Below the pieces are notes generated by a model, which did not search any database, had not been told where the DNA came from, and saw nothing but the letters and a program-made list of their open reading frames with translations. A program made the position numbers and the translations under genes. Source: Trametes villosa (Eukaryota; Basidiomycota; Agaricomycetes; Polyporales; Polyporaceae). From it: 64,000 nucleotides of DNA. The stretch is taken from contig PUDQ02000080.1 in the NCBI GenBank assembly GCA_002964805.2, positions 124,001-188,000 of the forward strand, written 5' to 3'. Shown here in pieces: positions 46,217 to 56,373 of this stretch. The stretch's first letter is position 1; each line of letters opens with the position of its first letter.

Positions 46217-46574
46217 TAAGATTGACCCAGCTCAAACCTGACCACTATCGTCACATCGTGACAATGCACGTGAATTGGGCGTTTCACCGCGTCCTGGCGC
46301 AGAGCGTGACTAAACGCCCGTTCGCTTTCACCCATCCTGGCGCAACGAAAACGACCACCTATTCCTGTGGACGACCGTGTTTGCCTATTCCCTCGATCGG
46401 ACTGTGAGGAAGAACATTTTCAAGCATCCGATCGAGGGATTTTGCGTAATTGTGATTTTCTCGACCTGAGTGGTGTTTTGTTTCTCTCTCTTCAGCCTCG
46501 CCCAGCCAAATTCGCCCCAAGCGTGACGCTTTTGGATCACGTGATGTGGTCAGTTTTGGGATGGGTCAATCTTA
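46217..46574. mobile_element. MITE-like element, 358 bp, with 29-bp terminal inverted repeats
   Basis: The ends are TAAGATTGACCCA...TGACCAC and its complement GTGGTCA...TGGGTCAATCTTA; 23 of 29 positions pair. The element is absent from the paralogous site upstream of F. The flanks contain GCTGCCAGT (46205) and GCTGCTAGT (46575), a possible 9-bp target duplication; alternatively the terminal TA is a Tc1/mariner-type TA duplication. Inside is a perfect 12-bp inverted repeat (CCCTCGATCGGA at 46390, complement at 46427). There is no transposase frame, so it is non-autonomous. Confidence 0.7.
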
Positions 46575-47102
46575 GCTGCTAGTCCAACGATATGGAGCCT
46601 GGTCAAATGATCAGCAATGTGGCAAGGTACTACAAGGATACGACGTTCAGCAGATTCCGCGAATATCAGAACGCTTCGGTGGATCACTCACCGCACAAGG
46701 CTGGCGCGATGCCATCTTCAACCTCTCTACCGGCGTTTGGACGACGGTATGATGATGATGGTCAAAGTCAAGTTGTGGCGATGACACGATATTACTTGAT
46801 GTACTGAAGCGCTAGCGACCCGCGAAAGCACTGTCTCCGCCTGGCGCCTGGCGCCAACACCTGGACGCGTCGCAAGATGAGCCTGAATACCACGAATCCC
46901 ATGGTGTGTTAATCGGGGTTATATCTCAGCCTACAGCGGAACATCGCAGGCTCGATGTTCAAAGCGCTACGTCAAACACCGAAGACCATCCAAGACTCTT
47001 TTCACCCCGCAAGAGTCCGAATCGTTCATGTGTTGAAGTATCCAACCGACACGAGCTGCCGAACGCCAGTGACACAAGATCGTCCAAGAAAAAAACGCGC
47101 TC

Positions 47103-48120
47103 TCAGACACCCGGCATGACTCCAGGCGGCCGAGCTTCGTATGCAGGCGGCGGCTCCAACTCCTCACCCTCTTCTGGACCTCCAGAGCCCCCGCTGTTGG
47201 TGGTTGGCGAGGACCGCGAGAAGCTCGCCATCATCTGGTGCGCAAGCTCCGCCGGGAGCCGTAAGAGGACAGTTCCCGGGTCCTCTGCCGGCGGGGCCGT
47301 CGCAGGAGGCTGTCGCGGCGGTGGCGATGGCTTCGTGTGTGCCGGCGGAGGATGCGCGGGGCCATGGGGAGAAGGCGAGTGCATGACGGACAGTCGAGGC
47401 GCGGAACGTGGAAGGGGGCTCCTAGGGCTGACGACGCTTCCGTCTTCGGCGAGCGCACTCTCGCCCGGAGAAGACGCGCTGTCCTGCTCGTCTGCGGTGC
47501 CATGTTGCGGCGCGTCCATTGCGACGGGATGAGGAGACGGCGCATGATGATCCCCGGATCCACTGCTGGTCGACATCCGCGCACTCGCTCTTCGGGGCCA
47601 GCTGCTGTCAAAGTCCCCACTGGTGGCCTTCGGTTCTGCAGCTTCGAGGCGGCCATAAGGAAGGGGAACTGGGAGGGAGTGCGCGGCAGCGCGTTGGGCA
47701 CGACGGCGCCTCAGGACGAAGAACAGTAGCAGCACGCCTGTCACGAGGGATACCCCTAGTGATATAGCGAGAGCGAGGATCGCCGTCTTGGAAAGCCCCG
47801 AATGGGACTGTACGCCCGTGGGGGAAGGGGCGCCCAGTGTCGAGGGCCAAACGCCAGGAGGGAACCAGGCGGATAGGTTAGACGGCCATGCCAGCGGTGA
47901 CGGAAACCCCGCACCAGTGGGGAATTCAATCGGGGCACGCGGTAGCAGGGTCGGTTGTACCGAGCTAACCATCGTCCGAATAGTAAGCTTCTGAGACTGC
48001 CAGTCCGAGAACTCACGACACTCACGTTGGGTGTACAAGGGTGAATGACGCGCTTTCCCAACTAGCCGTCTCCTGTGCGTACGGCGGCAAAGCCGCTAGT
48101 CTTCCCCTGGCAATGGGCAT
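47103..48120 (-). CDS. Mucin-like single-pass membrane protein with C-terminal PPAY (paralog F)
   Basis: Exon 1 is 48120-48026 (MPIARGRLAALPPYAQETAS) and exon 2 is 47964-47103; the phase-2 intron is at the same place as in E. The protein has 318 residues. The ectodomain is short: ARLTS-poor, with Trp/Pro-rich PSNLSAWFPPGVWPSTLGAP and little of the Ser/Thr repeat found in E. The transmembrane helix (KTAILALAISLGVSLVTGVL, about 91-115) is followed by LRRRRAQR and SLPVPLPYGRLEAAEP. The tail has HTKPSPPPRQPP, GTVLLRLPAELAHQMMASFS and EPPPAYEARPPG. The loss of the Ser/Thr repeats with a fully kept tail shows that the cytosolic half is the constrained part. Confidence 0.75.
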
Positions 48121-49528
48121 GGTGGCAGAGGTCGGTGCAGCAAAGTTCAATGTCTCGAACCCTCCAACTGGAGGCGCCGTCTGTGTAGGTCGCCCTTCAG
48201 CGGGACGCTCGGATACCGATGCACCAGAGGATCAAGCTAGGGTGTCCTAGTAGGCGAAGTGAGGAATCGTAGTGGCGGGGGGAGGACACAAACGGGTTCA
48301 GCCACTCAGCGTTTTGACGCGTTTGAAACATCTCTCAAGGCGGAGGAACAGCTTGACGGTGGAGCGATTGCGATGGCAAGGTACGTACTTTGGGTGGCAG
48401 ACGCCGTGGGCAAGCTTCGACTTCTCCTGATCCGTGTGAGGCACCGGCATTCTGGCAGTGTACCCATCGCCACTGATGCTATACATGGAGCCGGACGCAA
48501 TAACCCACCTGCCCATCGAGTTGGAGAGTGAGGAAGCTTGACCCTGCTACGACAGAGGGCCCGTGTGCTCTACACACCCGGTGGCTCGCAGCGGCGGCAG
48601 TCTGGAGCGGAATTCGTAGATATGTTTAGGCTATGATATTCTTTCGGCGGGCTATTGCACAACCGGGTCCTCTCGACGAGTTGAGCTGCTTTCTCACCAT
48701 GGTCCACCATCAAACACAAACCTCCAGCTGTCAGGGCATGCCGGTGCACCATGGAGCCTGGTGAGAGCCGCTAGTGCAAGCCGAAGACGTTGAGCAAGTT
48801 CCACGAACACTCAAGCGCTCTGGTAGATCACTCACAGCACAAGGCTCATCCCATGCCATCTTTTCCTCCGACGAAACAGAGACGACAATACTATGATGAT
48901 GATGGTCAAAGTCAAGGCCGTGGAAGCTTGTGGCGATGACACGATATTGATGCACAGCCTGGACTCCGAAGCGCTAGCGGCCCGCGAAAGCACCAGTACT
49001 TGCCGCGGACACCTGGCCGTGTTGCAACAGTGCGCTTCCACAAGTCTGTTCAGAGTTCTAGTGATAGCCCAAGATGAAGGAGTCGAATCTCGATACATAC
49101 GCCAGCCTGCGCCGAACTCCGGGACATAAAATAGGCGCCCGTGGATGATGAGTCCGACGATAATATTCAGGCATACTGCAGTCATAGAGCAGAAGACATA
49201 ACGCGGACACACATGCACGACAACCGACATGGTATATGGCAGAACGATCAACGAGAGGAGCAGGCCTAACTCCTCTCGCTGGCCGTTCAGCCACATACCA
49301 CACCGCGGGACAGAGACCGAAACCACCACGCCGATAACACAAGCACGACAGGGGAAGGGGCGGCGGACAAGAGGGGACATGGACGCGGACTGCGAGACGG
49401 AAGGAGAGCTGCAGGCAGTGAGAAGGGGGGAGGGAAGACGGACAAGATGGAATATGAACGTGGACTGTGGGATGGAAGGAGAGCTGCAGGGAGTGAGCAT
49501 GGTGTCATTACGGCGGAGGAAAAGCGAC

Positions 49529-50410
49529 TCATCTTCTGCGAACCCATGCGAGGGAGGGTAACAGGCACCCTCCCCCGCTCGGGGAAGTGCCAGCGACGAC
49601 AAGCAGTACAGAGGAGAGGGCGCCATCTCTCCTAAGTACCGCTGGTCCCACTGACACCACCCGCACGTCCTGCCCACATGTACCACGACGAGAGGCATCT
49701 GTTGGTGGACGACGTCAGCAACGGTCGCGGCGAGCTTGGTCATTCGAACTTACCGCGGTCGTTGATGAGCAGCGAGGTCGAGCGTCTGGAGGCTAACATC
49801 CCGGGGGTGATCCAAGCCCCTCCGTCGGTCTCGTCCACGCTAGGTCCAGAGGGCAAGCCCACGTCGGAGGTCCGGTCGAGGGTGTCGTCCATGTCGAGTC
49901 GTTTTCGTCTTCGTCCTCGTCCTAGATGTGGCACCTGTATGGGGAGAACCGAGAAGCAACGAACAAGCAGAGCGTATCCCGCGAAGCAAAACAAACAAAG
50001 CGAACAGCGACGGCAGGGATCCCCAGGGTTGATCAGGCCCTTCACCCAACCGCCACCGGAGAAAAGAAAGAGAGGTGACAGGCCCCTCAAACACGGGTAG
50101 GGAACATACGATGGACGATCTCGTCGCGCGACCGCGCCTCCGCGAGGGAGAGCAGCGTGTACACGGGAGGCGAGAAGCCCGGGATCGGGGGCCAGCCGCC
50201 CTCGACGCGGTGACCGTCGTCGAGCTTGCGGATCGCCGGGCGCGCGTTGGCCTTGGGGGCGGGCGCGGGGGCGCGGGCGAAGAGCTTGGCCTTGGGTTTG
50301 GGAGGGGGCGACCGGAGCTGCCTGCGCTCGGACGACTTGGGAAGGGCGGGGAGGGTGAAGTGCACCTTGAGGGGCGCGGGGGTGGAGGTGGAGGAGGTGG
50401 TGGAGGACAT
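49529..50410 (-). CDS. Uncharacterised protein of about 212 residues (inverted-repeat copy 1)
   Basis: Exons 50410-50110, 49921-49754 and 49698-49529 splice in phases 1 and 1. The product starts MSSTTSSTSTPAPLKVHFTL; a basic Ala/Pro-rich stretch (KPKAKLFARAPAPAPKANAR) is followed by DDGHRVEGGWPPIPGFSPPV, SVDETDGGAWITPG and a hydrophobic end (DGALSSVLLVVAGT). The copy at 62328 keeps the same frame in the first exon, in GPSVDETDGGAWITPGM and in RDGALS, although the sequence between differs by compensating indels and splice sites. That supports real coding. A TATATA box lies about 95 bp before the ATG (50504-50511). No known domain is recognised. Confidence 0.6.
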
Positions 50411-50501
50411 GGTGGTGGGCTGTGGCAGTACGCGTCAAGCGGGTGCTAGGTGATGGTGGTATGGGGGCAAGGTAGGTGAAGAGCGGATGTGGGTGGTTGA
50501 C

Positions 50502-50513
50502 GGAATATATACT
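50502..50513 (-). promoter_or_regulatory. TATA box of the small inverted-repeat gene, copy 1
   Basis: Reverse strand reads GAGTATATATTCC about 95 bp before the ATG at 50410; the same GAGTATATATTC is found about 100 bp before the copy-2 ATG. Confidence 0.65.
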
Positions 50514-51117
50514 CTGGACGATCGGGACTGACGAGAGAGTGGCGAAATCCGAGTTGGGAAGGAAGGGCGTCGGTGGTCGAGTCGGTGACGTCGTTCTGTC
50601 ATTCTCGCGTGGGATTGGTCGCTGCGAGGAGTATGTTCGATCGAGCCCGAGGGGCCTGAGCTTGGTGAAGGGGATCTGAAGGACAGATCGTGTGGGGGTT
50701 TCGAGGGCGAATCTGCACCGGCGTACCAGAGAGGAGGACGAGGAGGACCTGTTTTTCCTTCGCGTCCTGATCTCATGGCAAACCACGAGCACCCGAGGAA
50801 GTCATGCGCGAGACTTCTGTTCAGCAGATATCCACTGCACGGCCTGTAACGGTGAGCGGAGGAAGTACTCGTATTCAGTCCGATTCTTGAAGCCGAATGT
50901 ACAATTCTGTTGTGTAGATCGTCAATGAAGTGATATACAGACGGTGTCATAACATAGTACAGTGGTTCAAACCTCCATGAGAGCATCGGTCACCTAGAAG
51001 CGCGTACGTGAACTCTGACCAAGTCCACCAATTCTCAACTCTGAAACCCCATAGATAAGTAGCAATTGTCCATGTCAACCATGAAGAGAGAAAGCACGAC
51101 ACCAGCTATCATCGATC

Positions 51118-52605
51118 CTACCGAGAGGGCGGCGGCGGCTCGTACGCAGGTAGAGGCTCCGAATCCCGGCCATCCTCCGTCCCTCCCCACTCTCCGTCCG
51201 CCCCTTGTAAGGGCGTCCCAGCGACCGCCGCGAGCATCCGTTGCGCAAGCCCAGCAGGAATCCGGAGAACGACCATGTCCGGGTCATCCGAGGTAGATGA
51301 CGGGTTCTGGTGTTCCCGCGGCCGACGCGAGGAACGATTCGCCGCTGTGCCAGTGGGTGGCCGCGATCCTGGACTGGTAGGGATGGAGAGGCGCAATTTC
51401 GGCCTCGCGCCACTGCCGCCTTGCGTGGTGCTGCGGGAAGGCTGGAGGATGGGGCTCGTGGCGCTGCCGACTTCCGCGAGCGCGACACTTTCCATCTGCG
51501 AGACCACGCTATGTCTCGCTCGTCCCGAGTCAGCGACAGAGGAAACGTCCCGTGAGGAGGGAGAGGCCTGGTACTTGAGCATGGGCGCTACATATCCGCG
51601 ACCCGCGGCGCCCACCAAGCGCGTCCCGCGCCGGGTCCCCGACAAGCTACTGCTCCCATCTTCCTTGGCAGACCCGCTTGCGTCAAATTCGCGGACCACA
51701 CGTCGAGCCTCGGATCTTCGGCTCCTCCACAGGACGATCGCGATTCCCGTGACCACGGCACAGAGGGAGATGATGACGGTGATAGCGATGATCACTGCCC
51801 TCGACGGACCCGAGTGTGACTGCCCCGCAGGGGGTTGCGTGCCCAGCGGGCGTCCTACCACCGTCGCGGTCACGGGCTGTAACACGGGGCTGCCAGAAGA
51901 TGTTGCACTGACACTAGGCGTTGGCACAATGGAGTTGGATTGTGATGAGGAGTGCGTCAGAGAACCGCTGCTCGAAGCTGCGGAGGTCGCAGATGTGCCA
52001 GTAAGAGCAGTGGAGGTTGCCGATTTGGTGGGAGTACCAGCTTTCGGCGAGGCTGGAGGGTCAGTGGCCGTCGGCGAAGCGTCAGCGGCAGTGAATGTCG
52101 CCGATGTGTTAGGGGTATTGGATGTCGCCGGTGCGTTGAGGGTAGGGGATATCGCCGATTTCGTAGGGCTAGAAGGTATCGCCGCCGCGGAGGAATGGGT
52201 ACCTGGGGACGAAGGGACAGAGTTGCCCTATCCGTACGCGCGTACCCCATTTAGAGGGCACACTGACACAAAGTCGATGGACTCACAGAGTTCGCACAAA
52301 TGGATTGGAGAAGGGTCTGGCGCTGCAGATCGCTGGCCGTGCATGCGGCGACGATGCAGACGTTGTAGCCTTCGAGGAAGAACTGGTTGGTGCACAGGCA
52401 GCTAGTATTGTCGGTGGAGCCGCAGGCAGTGATGGCAGCGTTGGTGAGGCAAGTCGTTTCGCATTCTGTAGTCCCCACAGTCAGCGTGGGTCAAAAGACA
52501 CTGAGAAATTGCGCGGAAAGCGCACGTACGAGGAAAGGTTTGCGCGCGGATGAGGAGGGGAGCTGGGACGGCCAGCGCAAGGACAGTCAGGGAACGCCAG
52601 GACAT
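51118..52605 (-). CDS. CFEM-domain mucin-like membrane protein with C-terminal LPAY (paralog G)
   Basis: Exons 52605-52530, 52465-52287 and 52227-51118 splice in phases 1 and 0 (introns of 64 and 59 nt) to give 454 residues. A signal peptide (MSWRSLTVLALAVPAPLLIR) is followed by a complete eight-cysteine CFEM domain: CETTCLTNAAITACGSTDNT, then SCLCTNQF, NVCIVAACTASDL and QSIC. The spacing and the Asp before the CxC fit CFEM, a fungal extracellular domain linked to haem binding and adhesion. A Thr/Ser-rich stalk leads to the transmembrane helix (VIIAITVIISLCAVVTGIAI, about 228-252). The tail holds MVVLRIPAGLAQRMLAAVAG and SEPLPAYEPPPPSR, the family signature. It is the only member with both a signal peptide and a recognised ectodomain, and may represent the ancestral architecture. 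Confidence 0.85.
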
Positions 52606-53740
52606 CGTGGTCGTTCACAGAGGCCTTCTCCCCAGGTGGCCTACATGTAGAGGGGGGATGAGTACGTCAAGAACTCGCAGCCCACGTTGTAGACATCATC
52701 CAAGTACGCCCACGCTGCCAGCGCTGCTCTCTAACCGAGCTTCTCGAATGAAGACTTCTGGTTCGACAGCATTCCTCGACAATCAGGCATTGCATCCGCA
52801 GACTCCCATTGTAGTCTGTGGGTGAGTATGTAGCTCACGAAGCTGGTACGGTCAGTACATGACCCGTTCGACATGGGCGTACCGTACAACAGACATAGGC
52901 ATTCTACCGCCTTGTCTTTCGTATAATCACTGACCGCAGCCTGGGGGGTACACAGATTGATCATGAGGGCGTGCTGTACAATCGGATGCAATGAAGAAGC
53001 GTCAGAGATTAGTGTAGTGGGAGACCATCGGTGATGAGTTGATGTTCAGCTCTCAAGAGATGCTTGTCTCCGCCTTAAAATAATCGTGTAATCCGAGCCG
53101 CGAGCTGCGAGCTGCGAAAAAGCGGTGCAGGTATGGTGAGGGTGCTCTAGGTAGCGACTGGTGGTGGGTAGTGGTGGTATACCGGTGGGTAGGTGCGGTC
53201 GGCGTTCGCCGGTTTGCACGTAGCGGGTAGTGGCTTGCTAGACGCCCGTCGCACATCTCAGCTGTGCAAGCTTCTTGGAATTCTTCTTCCTTCGCAGCGA
53301 GATTGTTCACAAGTGAGTATCGTAAGAGTTGTTGAGTACAGGCTATAAAAATCTGAAATATACCCACATTCGACTCCAATCTACCAGGTATGCGATGGCT
53401 ACTCGACTAAGGAGGAACGCCGCCGTCATCATGGTTGCACGGACCAGCGAGACTCGCGCCTTGGCCACCGCAGCGGCACCAGAACGCAGAGCGCTTGGAC
53501 ATGACCACGAAAAGTGTCTTGCGCAGCGACCGAGTGGCTAGCGCGCCGCTTTGTCCCTCCCCACACCCAATACAGCGGTCAAAGCGATCGCGCGCTTCGG
53601 CCCACCCTCCGCGGATATAAAGGCCATTCGGACGGCCCATGAAGAAAGCCATCGAGCAACAGCACCGCACAACGCGTCTCTGAACAGCTCGAAGCCCTTC
53701 ACCACCGACCGCCAACCACCAAGCCCTCAAGCAACCGACC
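52606..53740. other. Intergenic region upstream of the CFEM gene
   Basis: About 1.1 kb between the divergent CFEM gene and the next gene. GT-rich repeats lie around 53155-53220 (GGTGGGTAGTGGTGG and similar). Short open frames on the reverse strand (52731-52991) have no recognisable content. No gene is supported. Confidence 0.4.
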
Positions 53741-55004
53741 ATGGCCGACGAAAACTACGCCGACACCAAGTCGCTGACCAACTACCTTTGCCAGGCGTAC
53801 CTCCTGCCGCTCCTCCTCGACGAGGACCTCCCGCAGATCGGCCACTACGCCCCGCGTTGGCCGCGCATCCAGGCGCTCGACATGGACCAGCCGCGCCTCA
53901 TCAAGACCGTCTCCGAGATCCCCCTCCCCGCGCTCCAAAACGCCATCCGCATCTGTACGCCCCCATTCCCCTCCCCTTCCCCCTCTTCTCGCATATACCC
54001 GTGCTAAATACACCCCCCGCAGACTTCGACGGCTTCGAGGGCAAGCTTAGGGTGGACTGGAACAGCCCGCACCTCAAGCTGCCGTGCCCGGGGCTGACGA
54101 TGCTGAGCCGGTCCGCAATGTCGCGCCTGCACGTCACCTCCGAGGAGGACTTCAACGACACGCTCGACAAGACGATACTCTGTACGACAGCGGAGGCACT
54201 GCGCACGATCGAGCGCCGCCCACGCGACGTGGACGTGCTCAACTTCCGGCGCATCCGCGTCGCGAGCGCGCGCGACCCCTCCCAGAAGCTGTGGACCGTG
54301 CACACGTTCGGCCCGCAGATCGTCGTGAGTTGCCATTTGTGCTGTTGAGCTAGGCCCGTTGCTGATGGACTGGTGCGACGCAGCCTACTGGCCCTGTGCG
54401 CCCCGGCATCGCCATTGTCTCTATCCCGCCCTGGACGCTCGGCCTCGGCGACTTAATCGAGTTTTCCCAGCGCAGGAAGGTAAGCGGCCGCAGTACATCT
54501 CCGTCATTTTGCAGCGCGCTCACACGTGTCACTTGAAGTTCGTGGGGAATGAGTTCCAAAAAGACCGCGCCGGGAAGCACGCCTGGACCAACGCCACCAA
54601 GGTGTGGGGGATGGTATGTACCGTAACTCGCCCTGTGATCCGTCCTTACTGACACCATGCACAGGTGTACGACTCTTGCCGTGTCAGTGCCTATCGGTGG
54701 TTCGTGGTCACGACCTATCACCACTGGGTGTTTGGCACCTGGAGCGAAGGTACGCATAGCATGCTGGTATCAGAGGCCGCTTCTGACGCAGTGGTGCTAC
54801 AGACTGGAGCGGAGCGGAAGTCACGGAGCCCATCCCATTCGACCGGACGCGCGGCATGAGCGTCATTGAGATACTCACGTTCTGGATCGAGTGCTCGAGA
54901 GACAAGTGCCGGTATTGGCAGATCTCCGCGGTACGCACTGTATGCCTTCTGCTTGGGAGTAGTAACTGACGGTATGAATCTTTCAGAATGCTCTCGGCAA
55001 TTGA
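53741..55004 (+). CDS. Uncharacterised Agaricomycete-type protein
   Basis: Multi-exon gene from ATG 53741 (MADENYADTKSLTNYLCQAY) to TGA 55002. Joined segments include RIQALDMDQPRLIKTVSEIP, DFNDTLDKTILCTTAEALRT, RPGIAIVSIPPWTLGLGDLI, KHAWTNATKVWGMVYDSCRV, AYRWFVVTTYHHWVFGTWSE and PFDRTRGMSVIEILTFWIEC. The pattern (a WGxMxxS-like segment, then an aromatic-rich strand pair and a C-terminal helix with W-x-E-C) resembles hypothetical proteins expanded in mushroom-forming fungi, some related to restriction-endonuclease-like or kinase-associated N-terminal domains. I cannot assign a function. There are five or six introns, all canonical. Confidence 0.62.
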
Positions 55005-55177
55005 TAATTGCCCCGGCCATACACATCCTGCCTTTTTCGTACACCTTCACTTGAAGAGTACCACATAGTACGCTTTATGACCTTAACTCTTATGCCTAAC
55101 GATGTCAACGATGTCTTTATGAAGTCTATGTAATAATACATGTTCCATTCCGTCTTACTCTGTCCGTACACTCGAGC

Positions 55178-56373
55178 CTACACAGCCAACGCATGCTCCC
55201 ACACAAACCGCGCCGCCTCCTTCACCATCCCCTGCGAGAACTCATGCCCCACGCCCGGCTCGACGATCACCTCCTTCACGCCCTCCGCGCCCACATTCAG
55301 GCCCTCCACGAACGCCTTCGCGGACGCCCACGGCACCTTCTTATCGTCCGCCCCAGACAGCACGAGGATCTTCTTGCCCAGGAACGGGTTTGACGCGTCC
55401 GCGGCGGTGTACGGCGCGTTGACCGGGTCCGCGCGCTCAATGAGGTCGAGAAGCGGCTTGGGGAAGTACGGCGGGCCGACGGGCAGCTTGTGTGAGCGGG
55501 CGCGGCGGGACATGAGGTTGAGGTAATCCGGGCAGGCTGCGAGAACGCGTAAGCCACCAAGTACGGTTGCGGTAGCCTAAGTCCAGGTACTCACCGATGA
55601 TTGGAATGGCGAGCTTGATTCTAGGCTCTGCATGGGACATGAGTGAGAGAGCGCATACAGCACGACCTGCTTTCGTACCGTTGCGCAAGACGATCCACGT
55701 CGCATGTCCACCGAGACTCTTCCCGATGCACAGGAACTCCGAGATCGTGCGCTCCTCGTTCGGGAAGAGGTACGATGGCAGAAAATCAATCAGGTACGAT
55801 ACGTCCTGAGCTGTCCCAGCTGTACTCGTCCGTTAGCTACGTGCTCCGAGACCCCGGAGCACAGAGTGGAAGAGGCTCACTCTGAATGGCGTACATGTCG
55901 ATGCTACGAGATCCGGCATCAGCACTAGCGTTCGCTAGGACTGGTATTGCGGAGAACTCACGCATGGCGATCGTTGTTCTGCGCCGGGTCGTCAAACCAT
56001 CCCTGGTTCGCCTGCTTCTCCACAAGCCTCTTCCCATGGTTCCGATGATCCTAGCATCCACCCTCATCAGCATCTCTCCTTCTCTCCCCCCCTTGCTCCT
56101 AAGAAAACAGCTCACCAGCGTCACGATAAACAAATCCCGCGCCTCCCCACCACGGGCATGCTTCCCCCGCCGTGCATGCACCTCCGCAAACAGGCCCTGC
56201 ACGAACTCCTCCATGCGGAGCGCGGTGCCGTTCCGCCCGTGCAGCAGGAACGCGACCGCGACGGGCGCGCCCGGCGTCGTCGCCTTCGGCTGCGCGTACA
56301 CGTTCACCGTCAGGCCCGCGACGACGAGGGTCTGCCGCGTCGGCTCCGGGGCTTTCTTCGAGAACAGCGGCAT
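55178..56373 (-). CDS. Alpha/beta hydrolase (dienelactone hydrolase/peptidase-like)
   Basis: Multi-exon gene from ATG 56373 (MPLFSKKAPEPTRQTLVVAG) to TAG 55178. Fold landmarks: VAVAFLLHGRNGTALRMEEF (oxyanion-hole strand), LDQRNHGKRLVEKQANQGWF, the nucleophile elbow FLCIGKSLGGHATW (catalytic Ser in GKSLG), ILVLSGADDKKVPW (acid) and VGHEFSQGMVKEAARFVWEH (His in GVGHEF). All three catalytic residues are therefore present. No signal peptide is seen, so the enzyme should be cytosolic. The substrate cannot be read from sequence. The gene is convergent with the preceding one, with the stop codons 174 bp apart. Confidence 0.85.

Larger units (their letters stand above)
44390..48990. repeat. Tandem duplication carrying paralogs E and F (2 to 2.7 kb unit)
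   Basis: The segment 44390-46860 (gene E plus upstream block) is repeated at about 46970-48990 (gene F plus upstream block). Coding sequences, intron position and phase, and upstream sequence to GATGATGATGGTCAAAGTCAA (46750 and 48894) correspond. The offset falls from 2706 at the stop codons to about 2140 at the far end. Part of the difference is the 358-bp element inserted in the E copy at 46217. Confidence 0.8.
49210..50700 (-). repeat. Inverted repeat, left arm (about 1.4-1.5 kb)
   Basis: The reverse complement of this segment matches 62045-63435, including the TATA box, leader, three exons and both introns of the small gene. The similarity stops near GGCCAGCGAGAGG...CTCGTTGATCGT (about 49220) on one side and GATCTGTCC (about 50690) on the other. 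Confidence 0.8.

Noticed and set aside
48832..49743. A 303-codon open frame on the reverse strand with hydrophobic stretches
   Set aside because: It runs across the 3' exon and flank of the small inverted-repeat gene in another frame; the other arm keeps this frame only partly, while the RDGALS frame joined by canonical introns is kept in both.
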